From Liolophura sinensis (Eukaryota; Mollusca; Polyplacophora; Chitonida; Chitonidae), in the NCBI RefSeq assembly GCF_032854445.1, contig NC_088300.1, forward strand, positions 6,200,001 to 6,264,000: a DNA stretch of 64,000 nt, written 5' to 3'. Of this stretch, positions 38,886 to 50,500 are shown piece after piece; positions within the stretch are counted from its first letter, which is position 1, and each line of letters opens with the position of its first letter. The notes beneath the pieces are model-generated. The model did no database searches. It was not told where the DNA came from and was given only the letters and a program-made list of their open reading frames with translations. The position numbers and the translations under genes were made by a program.

Positions 38886-41023
38886 CTTGTGTAGCAAGGG
38901 TACATCTATGCAGTGTATATTATGCAATACATGTTCAGATGCACATCTACATATATGTTAATCATCCAGTTTGGTTAGAGATGAGAGATTTGTGTCATTG
39001 TAATCCAACCTCGAATTCTGGTTGGGGATTATGCAAAAGAGGCAGTAATTATGATGCATACATCCTGACAGAGTGCAGAACCTGACCCATTACTCTGAGT
39101 TATGTACAAGGATATAGGAAGATTTAAACCCAGTTTTTACACCAGTTTTGAAATCAGAGCAAATATCATCTAACAACAAATCTGCCATTTGTACAACTAC
39201 ATAACATAATTCTTCTAATATTTAGGATAGATATTAGTAGTGCTGAGAGCAGAATATTACATTTCTTTCCCAGCTTTTTGAGATATGAGTATGTTGTTCA
39301 TTAGATGGCCTAACCATGTGAGAAAAAAGAAACTAAATATTCCTGCTAGAGTTACATGTATTTTGACTAAAAAGAGCAGACCGGGTGTCCCAAACAGCAG
39401 AAGAAACAGGTTATATAGGTGTATATTCCAGTACTTACAGTATTACTAGATTATAAACCTATGGTGGGCCATGTATAATACATACATGTTCATGTAGTAC
39501 TGCTTACATGTGTAAGTGCTGGTAGAACCATTGCTATAGATCATGGTTATATATCACATATACAGAGCCTTTGGGGGATAGGCCCAGGGCTGATGGAGTT
39601 GGTGTCAGTAGGCCATACATGAATTGGTCAACAAGGCCTGTTGCCCTCAATCAAATTTAACTATCTTGAAAGGAATGAAACTGTAAACCCTTTTAAAGCC
39701 AGGAAAGGAAATATACAGGAACACTGACATGGAGGAAGGGTTCACAGGTCTCTCATGTACACATACAGAGCATTTAGGGGATAGGTCTGTGACCTAATGG
39801 ACTGGTGGAGCTGGTGTCCGTGTACATGTACGTGTGAGTGAATTAGTAATGAACCATGCTAAGCATAACCAAAACAAGACACAAGTGTGTTTGTGAAAAA
39901 AAAACAGTATTCTGGAAAGTTATTTTCAGATATCTCATTTTCCTTTTTCCATCCATCTCTCTGTCTACATGTATATATTACTGCTATCAACAAAGACAAT
40001 TTTTGATTGCCAAAAAGGCACCAAAAAATATCTGATTGAGCTACCAGGAATTGTAATTTTTTTGTGTTTTTTTTCCCTTTATATAGTTCTGGAATGTTTG
40101 TACATGTAACTGTGTTTAACACTGTGTTCACTTTTCTGTAGCCTTAACACAGCTACATGCACATCCATACATCCTGAAATAAAAACTGGGCTAAAAGCAT
40201 GGTGATATAAAATAAATCAACAAATACAAGAATAGCAACATAAAAGTACACATAAGCTCCTGCTAAATTATGAAGTGTTTTAGCAGAAACTTGAGAGGAC
40301 ACATGCTTAAGATGGGTACTGTTCATGACACATACACATGTACACATGTACAATACATATACACTGGTTTACAGAATGTGTAAACAGAATTACATGGACA
40401 AGATTTACAGGCTTTATCCATTAAGGTAATAGCAACCCATAAAACTGGAGATCTCCCTTGCCCAAGTGCAATACCATGTTTATTTTTATATCTTTTTGAA
40501 GTTGAGTGATGAAGTCAAAAGTATTTCACTCATATATATATACAGTTTTAGGGATGGATGGAGCTGGAGTGGCATTAGTAAACCACTTGCCCTTGGCAAA
40601 TATCTGACCAACTTTCCCTCATGTGACAGGATTTTGCCTACAGAGCCAGCCCAATGTCTAAACCATATTGGTGGAATGGTGAAAATTCATGTGAAGCACA
40701 TTTAACAGTCACATGAGAGCTGTTCATCGCTTTTTGCCATCTATGCCATGAGAGCGACAAAGGCACAGGAATCTTGAGTAGATCATTTTTAACTTTCAGC
40801 CAGATTCATGTTGTCAAGATCTATAACACGTAAATTCTTTACTAGATCCACTTGTACATATATACAAGATGAAAACTGAATATGTCAGCTCTTACTACTT
40901 TGTCTCAGGCAGTATTTGTGCACAAATTACATGTACATATACACAAATCTTTTATATACAAAAGTGAATCTTCTGTCACCATTGGACATTTTATAATAGT
41001 AAGTGTAGCAATAGAATACATGT

Positions 41024-41490
41024 GTTAAATTGGTAATGAACCTGCTGTTTATTCCTCATTTTCAGGTTGATTTGAGGGTGACTTCACACCCTCAAATTGG
41101 TGTTAAATGTTAAATTGGTAATGAACCTGCTGTTTATTCCTCATTTTCAGGTTGATTTGAGGGTGACTTCACACCCTCAAATTGGTGTTAAATGTTAAAT
41201 TGGTAATGAACCTGCTGTTTATTCCTCATTTTCAGGTTGATTTGAGGGTGACTTCACACCCTCAAATTGGTGTTAAATGTTAAATTGGTAATGAACCTGC
41301 TGTTTATTCCTCATTTTCAGGTTGATTTGAGGGTGACTTCACACCCTCAAATTGGTGTTAAATGTTAAATTGGTAATGAACCTGCTGTATATTCCTCATT
41401 TTCAGGTTGATTTGAGGGTGACTTCACACCCTCAAATTGGTGTTAAATGTTAAATTGGTAATGAACCTGCTGTTTATTCCTCATTTTCAG
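41024..41490 (+). repeat. 85-bp array repeating the 3' splice site of the first CCDC142-like coding exon
   Basis: TTCCTCATTTTCAG followed by GTTGATTTGAGGGTGACTTC recurs at exactly 85-base steps: candidate exon starts at 41066, 41151, 41236, 41321, 41406 and 41491. Only the last runs on into the open frame. Copies are nearly identical, so the array is young. Each of the five upstream units also holds an 11-base perfect stem (ATTTGAGGGTG and CACCCTCAAAT, 6-base loop) directly after the splice site, which the final copy lacks. Confidence 0.95.
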
Positions 41491-41516
41491 GTTGATTTGA
41501 GGGTGACTTCACTCCC

Positions 41517-44500
41517 ATGGTGCTGACAGGGCTGATGCATCCACATGGCAGACTGCCCCCTCTACAGGCGATTGGCAGAACTACTACTTTTGATGATGTT
41601 GACAACACTCTCTACTTCTCATTGGAGTCCGATGTTGGATATCCTGGTGAACAGTCATTTTTTCCAGAGAGAGAGCAGAGAAAGTTTGGCCAGAATGATG
41701 GAGAGCTGGCTACAAAGCTTCTACAGCGCAGTTTTCATGTGCTGGAACCTGGTTCTCATGTCTGTAAGAAGACACCAGAGCACAGCAGTTCCAGCTTCAC
41801 TCATTGCACAAATGGCATGTCAATTGCCAGACAGTATGCTCAGCTGCGTCACCTGATGGAAGAGCAGGCCATTTTGGACTTCGTACGTGATTACGTTTTT
41901 CGCATAAAGGCACTTACCGCTTTTGTGAAAGATTTAGAAAACCTTGTATACAATGAATACCAGACATGGTACAGTATCATGCATAACTCCCTCACTCATG
42001 CTCCTAACAGCAAACTTTTCTGTCTGACAACGGTCTGTGAAGACCTGCGCATCCATGTTAATCACTGGAACTGTATCAAACAGAGGCTGTACACAGATCG
42101 CTGGCTTAAGACATCGCAGAAGAGGCTTAGTTTTGAGCTGGATCTTGTACGGCAGGTCTTGTTCAAACTGCAGGACTGTGCCATTTGGTGGGTCGAAAGG
42201 CTAATTAAGATTGGTTTGGAGGTGTTCGGCAACTCTGATGGGGAAAGTGTAACTCAGGATATGTTGTGGAATATATGCCGTGGTATGGAGGAGTTTAACT
42301 CCATTGTGACCAGTGTTCATCATACCCCAGGCAAGGAGGGCAGCCAGCCACTGTTTCCTCTGAAGTGCCATAATAGACACAGGTCTTTACAGCTGACAGC
42401 CAGGGGAAATAACTGCATTCCTCACATCGGAAGCTCTCTGCGACCAATTTCATTTTCTAGGGTACTTGGCATCATTTCTGGTGAGCGGGCGAAGTATGCG
42501 GCTGTGAAAGCTCATCGTTTTTTCACAACTAGTGATTGGTTTGTGACATTGGTACACAATACAAACTTGGTGCATTTTTTCTGGAAAGTAGAAGATTCAA
42601 GAATTCGATCTGTAAAACAAGCTAACTGTTGCTCAGTTCAGTCGGAGAACCAGCAGACTTCTGACTACTACACCACCTCAAGTGTTGCCTCTCCAAATCT
42701 CGTGTCCCCACTTTTTCAGATACACAATATGGCTATGCCAGATCTTTCTGTGAATTCACCTCTAATAGACTTTGCTGAGCAGGAACAAGACTTCATTGGT
42801 CGTTTCTTAAATGTTGCTTCTAGTTCTACAAACCTTTTACGCAAAAATGGAACTTCTGTTGATCGAGGAAGTGGGAAGTCTAAGGGGTATAGGAGCCCCG
42901 CCCGACCCCCACGAGGGCCTGTGGACGAATCTGCGTTGCTGAGATCAGACTTAAAACGTAAATGTGTGTCTTGGGGAGACTCAGTGGACAATTCTGTCAG
43001 ATTGCAGGTGGCCTCGAGATATATGGAGACTCTGTGGCAAGGCTTCCAGATTCAGCTGGATATGTTTTTCAAGGATTGCTTATGGGGGCTGGAGGATGAT
43101 TATGTGGATACAGAGTTGGGCAGTATTGTCCTCTGCCGAGAAACCACTGTGATGATTGTACGTCAGTTAATAGCCCATTCCTGTGCTCAAGGTAAGAATG
43201 GACTGTAGTGAGCTTAACATGTGCATTTACACTGTATGTACTCTATCTTTCTACAGTCTTTGCCAGCCTATTGTGGCAGGCACAAATTTATGTGTACTGA
43301 GTATTTTGTATGTACATGTAAGTGCTAATGTTTCAATGCAATTTAGAGATGCTAATAAATTATCTTAGTAAAGTGTTAACTTAGACTTTCATGACAGAAT
43401 TGAAAATTGCTGTTCAAATTCAAATCTAAGTGTATGAATAATATAACAGATTTAAATTAAGTTTAAGCCTAAGACAGCTTTGTGATCTTGGGACCTGAGC
43501 TCAATTCCTTAATTCTGCTTTGCCTTACACAAACTGTGTACAGTAAATGTAAGCAGGATTATGTGCCCTCTGCCCTTAAAAACAAGGATTTTACTGGTAT
43601 TGCTGCTATGGAAATCCATTTCAACTAATATGTAGCATATATGTTATATATTGTCACAGTTAACTTTTAAATTAATGATTGATGTGAGTGATGAGGCAGG
43701 AGCAGTCTATGGAACCTGAACAACTCCGCAGGATCGTATTCACCACATTTCCCCTGTGCCGTCCATGACACAGGTCACACCTCCACAGGATCGTATTCAC
43801 CACATTTCCCCTGTGCCGTCCATGACACAGGTCACACCTCCACAGGATCCTATTCACCACATTTCCCCTGTGCCATCCACGACACAAGTCACACCTCCAC
43901 AGGATCCTATTCACCACATTTCCCCTGGGCTGTCCATGACACAGGTCATACCCCCACAGGATCCTATTCACCACATTTCCCCTGTGCCGTCCACGACACA
44001 AGTCACACCTTCACAGGATCCAGTGCACCACATTTCCCCTGGGCTGTCCATGACACAGGTCATACCCCCACATGATCCTATTCACCACGTTCCTCCTGTG
44101 TGGTCTATGACAGAAGTCACACCTTCACAGGATCCAGTGCACCTATTTACCCTGTGCCGTCCATGACACAGGTTCTCCACAGGATCCTATTCAAAAGGTT
44201 CCTACAGTGGCTATAATATTCATGTTTGGCTTAAAGGTTGAGGAAACATAAAAATTACAAAAAGATCAGGAGTCTAGAGTGCAAAAAATTAGTTGTTCAT
44301 GTGATCTTTAATGGTTTTTTTCGATTTTTCTTTAAAGAGAAAAATACACTTGAGAATGATTTTTCAAGGGTTGGCACTTGGGACCACCTATATGAGGCTA
44401 TGGGTATATATTGTCTTTGTGTAACAATGTTATAAATGAGAACGCCACACATGTTTAGTAAATATATTTGTACCAGAAGTATATTTGTACCTTTTCAGCT

Positions 44501-47500
44501 AACAAATGTGTCCAACATTGATTTTGATTACAGATATGATTATAATCCATATTAAATGCATGTGTTTGGAAATAAACAGTTTTACCTTCAAACAAGTGTA
44601 TTAGACATGCCTCACATCCTTATTTAGAACATTATATTGCAAAGACGATATACATGTATAATCAATATGTGGTACCAAATAAACATCATACAAAAAAGAA
44701 AAGAAAATATTAAAGACCGTATTTGCAAATAAGATTTCACCCTGTTTTTTTCTAATTATTGGCATCATTTTTATGTTTTCTTCTCTATTTATCTGTTTAG
44801 AACTCACTTGAACAGAATGCCCCAAACATGTGTATGTATATACATGTGACATATTTCTTCTGTTGTCTCCATGACACACATGACCAGAATCATCCAATGT
44901 TGGTATCCATGATTGTTTCCCTGTCTCTCCCATGCTGTCCAAATTTGTTATTAAGTGCATGCTCTATCAATTGTATCTCTGCATGTACATGTATATGTGC
45001 AGTCAGTGGACTGGAACGGGTCCAAGAGGTTGTGAGACCTCTCCTAGTGTACCATGTAGGCCTACATGTTGACCTTTGATTCACATCAAAGGTCAACATG
45101 TGCCCATTCACAGATCTGAAAAATATTATACAATATACAATAACTAAAGCCACATTAAAAATACAGCTAACATTTTGACATAAAAGGATTTTAAAAACTG
45201 ACAAAAATTGAAAAAGGGAACATTGCACAGTATACACAGTGTCTAAGGTGATACGCAGTTTGACTAGACAAACATTGTTAAGAACAGAAAATCCTATAGA
45301 TCAGGTTTTGTTGACAATGGGCTCCATATGACAACAAGTCATAATGCCAGTGTATGGATGCCTACAAGTTTGGGGTACAGAGTACTATTGTGTGTAGTGA
45401 TATACATGTACTTCTGAATCCAAGGCATGTCTGACCCTGATGTCCAACTCCTACACATTAACACTTCTGCTGTTGTAGAATTCTGGGTGGCATTCCCACC
45501 ACAGTTTCCACTTATGGTGTACCTTAATCCTGGCATCCACAATTGGGTTTTGAAGGCTTGACTCAGAACAACGCTAGTGCCTTTCATACCAAGTCAAGTA
45601 TAGAAACCACCTTACAGTAACATGTCTAACTTCAAACAGGCTGTGAACCTTAGAAATCATTGTGAATGACCAAATGGGGTTAAGAGTACATGCAGTACAT
45701 TTGGATTTCTGCCAGCTGGCAGAGGTGGCCTCTTTGTTAATGGCATTCTTACTTGTCAGCAAGAATTCCACTGCACAACTATTTTGCCTGGAAGGCTTCT
45801 CAGTAAGCTGGTCTCCAGACCAGACATGTACACTACATGTATGCATCCATTTACCATTGACCAAGGTCCTTCCTGCTGGCTGGCTGGCTGGCTGGCTGGC
45901 TTGATCTTATCACCCACTCTGCTGTCAACCATCCCCAGCCACTGACAGATAATGCCATTACATCCTGCTGCAATATCAGAACATAAATTGAATTTCAGTG
46001 TTAGCAGTGAGATAACAAATAGCCTGGAAGATGATGTGGTGATGGCCTCATGGTTGTGATTAAGTTGGTTGTTTAAGACAGATATAATAAAACCCTGCCA
46101 TGTAGTTTCATGTAATTAAGATACCGGTAGTGTATGTCCATGTACATATCTGTGTAGCTAGCGCATCCATTAGTATGGGCTTTCATAGTCACCATATAAA
46201 TGTGTATGTAGAGAACGGCTAAGGAATCAGCATTCTGCCCATCTCACATGTACATGATATGATCAGTTTAAGGTGTGTTACAATGTACATTAGCTAAAAG
46301 ATCGCGTCTCTGACTTTATTAGTAGGCCTAATTGTTTATTTTGGTGGGTGTTTTGTGTTTAAATGATACACTGTATGTGAAAAGATATTATGAAACAAGG
46401 AGTGTGGTTTTAAGAAACATAAAGAAAGATATGCAAAAAAGTGAGAAAACAATTTACTTCTGAGGCATATTTTACATTTCTCAATAACCCTTCTATTTTA
46501 TGCATATTTCTGTCAGTGATCTGAAATATTTGAATCATATGCTACGCATGAAGAAATAAAAGGCAAGCGTTTCTTGTATCCTTTAATATACTGGCAGTAG
46601 CCCAAGGTTTATCTGTCAATCTTTTCTGTGATTGTAAAGGGTGTTCTCAAAATACAAAATGCCCAAATTAGCCATCCAGAGATCCTGAAAAAAAAAACAG
46701 TATTCATTTCACCTCCCAATGTTGGCAATTTAATAAGATCAGCCCAGAGGATTCATTGAAAATACTCTGTATGAGTAAAAGTATGCCTTTAAATCTTGGA
46801 CTAGTCCAAAATGTTCAAAATGACAATGCATGATGTTCCAAAATTATAAACCCATACTGAAGGCCTGCTTTTGGCAAGTGGTCAGCAAATTTCCCGGGTG
46901 TGATGTACAAAAATGGACATCATATTGGTGGAAGACAATGTAGATCCTGTGTAAACAGGCCCAGGAGAGCTCTCATAAATATACATGGGACAACTTCGTT
47001 TACTTGTGAACAGGAACCTACATGAAAGTGCTTTGAATCGTTTATGACACCTTGTTTTGTCTGTTTGGTTACCAGATCATTTTCCTTCCGGATGTGTGTC
47101 ACCTCTGATGTCGGTGAGAAGGGACCTTCTTCATTCCTCTGCCTTCACAGCCTGGCACTCAGGTATGGACACTCCTGTAACTTGACCTCTGGTTCATTGC
47201 CACAGGATCACTATAACCTCATCTCTCTCATGCTTGTACTAAGGTCTACATGTATTTCAGGAAAAGGAAACAAAATTTTATTACTCTAGGGTGAAAGGAA
47301 ACCGGAAATGTGGCTGGAAATACCACTGTGAGCTATATCTGAAACGACATTGACTTTAATACATTATTTAGAGTTATTTTGGCCTAAAGCTGGATTTAAG
47401 GGACCACTTTCAGAGTCAGTAATTCAAAACATTTATTTTGACCCACACCTGGTGTGACAACATATATACACTGTAGTCAACTTGCACAACATATTCCATG

Positions 47501-50500
47501 ATAGGTGAAAATAGAATTCAGTTTCACATCGCTGACTTATTTGACAACATGGAATTTACTGAAAACAATTCTAAATAAAAAAGAGAGTAGATTTAAATAT
47601 AGTTTTAAGTGTTTTTTCCAGGCTGTGATTTGTTAAGTGTAAACTTGATTTCTGTATAAAACATCCATTAGATAAAGGTTCTTTCTTTTTGCATTAAGTC
47701 AGGACTGAAGTTGCATGTTTATCGTGATATCATATCTCTATACAAGGGAGTTTTACAATATTATTTACAGGATTATGTCGAGCCCTGGGATCATTTGTGA
47801 CTGACAAGTTTTACCCCTGCCCCCTGGTGACGGGCGACTACAGCACAAAGACAGGGATGCTGCTACGGGACACATTCCAACCCCTCCACTGTGCCCTGAC
47901 AGATCAGGCTGTTGGGGAGAAACTTACCAGTAAAGGTCAGTATATCTTCACATACCGCTATGCTACAACTTGTAGGTCTTGCCATGTATAACATGCTTTA
48001 TTGAGCAAATATTTTGAAGATATCATGTATGTAGATAAGAAAATCCTACTTTTAACCTACAAGATTTTAATCTTCAAAGAGGAACCATGGGTACATCCTT
48101 ATATGCACATGTACAATTTTAACTTTTAATATTTAATCATTACGACATGGCTGATAAAACAATGTCAATGTGACTTTCAATCCCTATCATTAATTTGTAT
48201 GAGACTTTAGCTCTTCATTTTCAGGTAAAGTTTATATGACTTCAGGTGGGCGTAAATCCTTTCATGTTAATTAGTTATAACTGTTTGTCTACCAGTGCTT
48301 GTGTCAGTCAGAGTCATCCTGTTGTTGTTGTTGCCCAGGGGCCATACCCAAGCCGCGACCAGACCTGTGGGTTGTTGTGAAGCTAGCATCTCGCCTGCTG
48401 TCCACATGTCACACGGCCCACCTCTGGTGTTACTCCAAAACCTACCAACTGTTGGCTTCCTGGTCTATAGGCTCCTTCCTGCTGGTCACCCAGACTGACC
48501 TCAAGGTTAGATTACCTACAAACACCCATCTGTTTCAATCAGAGTTGCTGTGCAATTGCTGAGAAATACATACATATAAATAGATCTCTTCTTATGTACT
48601 TCAGATGCACCATAATGATATCTTTTAAACTTTTTGAACACATCTATCTTACACAAATAAATATAAACATATATATATATGACTATATATATACATAAAC
48701 ATAATAAATGCAAGTTAGAGTTTCTGTTCAACCACATGAAGTTGTGTGTTTGACACTCACTTCTTGATTAAGAAGATGATAGCTTTGATTTTGTTGGTAT
48801 CAAAGTTTCCATGCATAAAATAGGGGGGATGTTTGCACACTTTAAACTTGAAACTATTGGAAAGTTGTATAGTATCCATTTTATGAGTGGTACAAGATAT
48901 AAATGCTCTGCCTTTATGTGATTGCTCTAAAATAAGACGTTCACAGACTCTCACATATATATGCTATTGTCACTTTGATTTACTGTTCTTCAAAATCTTT
49001 GTTGTTGATGACCAACAAACAAAAAGATCATTGTTAACAAACACAGGGGAAATGCTTGAGTCATTTTCTTCTCAAAGTATTCTCTTTCTTGTATTTGTGC
49101 TTCTGTCATATTTCTGTCAAATTGAGAATGAACCAAATCACTGACATCAAGACAAAGGTTTGGTTGACTGTTGAGGTGTTTGTGTGTTGCAGATGTTGGC
49201 TGATGAGACAGCACACGGAGTTCGGCTCACACAGACCTTGTTAAACCTGATCATCGGGAGCTCTGGCATCCCGTTACAGAATCCCCTGGCTCAAGAGCTG
49301 GCTTCTCTAAATCAGCAGCTTCAGGACATCAGTGGTCAGCTACAGGTACACCAGCATCAGGCTTCGGGATAGCCTTTTGTGTAAAAAAAAAAACATACAT
49401 CTTTCACAGACAGTGGCTAGAACAAGTTGTTCTCATGTGTGATTATCATATCATATCAGTCTCAAAGTAAGATGTTACTAAGACCATTTATTATGTGTTG
49501 TAATTATAAACTAATTTGTAATTATATACGTCTTTTTTGTTTCATAGCTGATCTTTATTTTTTGTTCAGGCAACATGCAATAAAGTCAGTCTTTTAAACA
49601 TACATTTGCCACCACATCTATACTCTGAATTCAATACATTAGAAGTGTTGATAGTAACATACGCCCATTACTTTTACCACTTGACTTCTGATTTGTTCAT
49701 AGTATGTTGTTTGTTTTATCAGACACTGTCAGGAGCTGCAATGAAGCTGTTTGGGGAAAAGTGTCGCAGCAAATCTTCACAGGTATTCCAAGATGTCATG
49801 CCTCCTGGCAAAACATGGAAAAGGAGAACATCGGAAGGTAAGGAGACGTACAGTTATTCTTTGCGGATTGTGGTGTTGTCAGGGGATAGGAGTGGTGATC
49901 TTTGCAGATTGTGGTGTTGTCTGGGGATAAGAGTGGTGATCTTTGCGGATTGTGGTGTTGTCAGGGGATAGGAGTGGTGATCTTTGCGGATTGTGGTGTT
50001 ATCAGGGGATAGGAGTGGTGATCTTTGCAGATTGTGGTGTTGTCCGGGGATAAGAGTGGTGATCTTTGCGGATTGTGGTGTTGCCAGGGGATAGGAGTGG
50101 TGATCTTTATACACTTCAGCAACTAGGCTCTCTCAAAACAAACACTTCATATTTCTGTATTCTTGACCAGCTTTGTATACAATATCTAAATTATCAGAAA
50201 TATTCTAATGAATCAGACAATAAAAACTATCCAAGGGTATATTTCCTATTTTCATCTCAACTAAGCTGTCTATTGTACCTGTACAAGTTAGCTATAAACT
50301 ACTAATTTTGTCTCCAGCTTGAATTTATGAAGAGTGTTGTGCCTTTTTCAGGGCATCCTACCAAGCACAGTGCCTATGTAGAAGAGGCAATAGACTGTAT
50401 CCTTGAACCTGTCTTGGAAGGTGTCAACAAATTAAAGTCCACTTCCCAAGTAGGGGTCATTTCCATTGCAACAGTGGCTATGTGTGAAGCATGGACGGAA

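Larger units (their letters stand above)
33636..41023. other. Gene-poor stretch with SINE remnants
   Basis: No exon chain was found. Contents: SINE pieces at 34330, 35285, 36895 and 38571; a 45-base imperfect duplication at about 34645-34745 (TATATTGATGTTTGTA); and frequent TACATGTA octamers from about 36 kb on. The right end presumably contains the promoter and 5' UTR exon(s) of the CCDC142-like gene, which I could not place. Confidence 0.5.

Noticed and set aside
41545-41856. 103-codon frame overlapping the first CCDC142-like exon
   Set aside because: Out-of-frame shadow of the 558-codon coding exon.
43672-44166. Open frames of 109 and 136 codons on both strands
   Set aside because: Produced by the 57-bp minisatellite; codon pattern is purely repetitive.
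49854-50114. 86-codon minus-strand frame
   Set aside because: Translation of the 41-bp minisatellite after exon 5 of the CCDC142-like gene.
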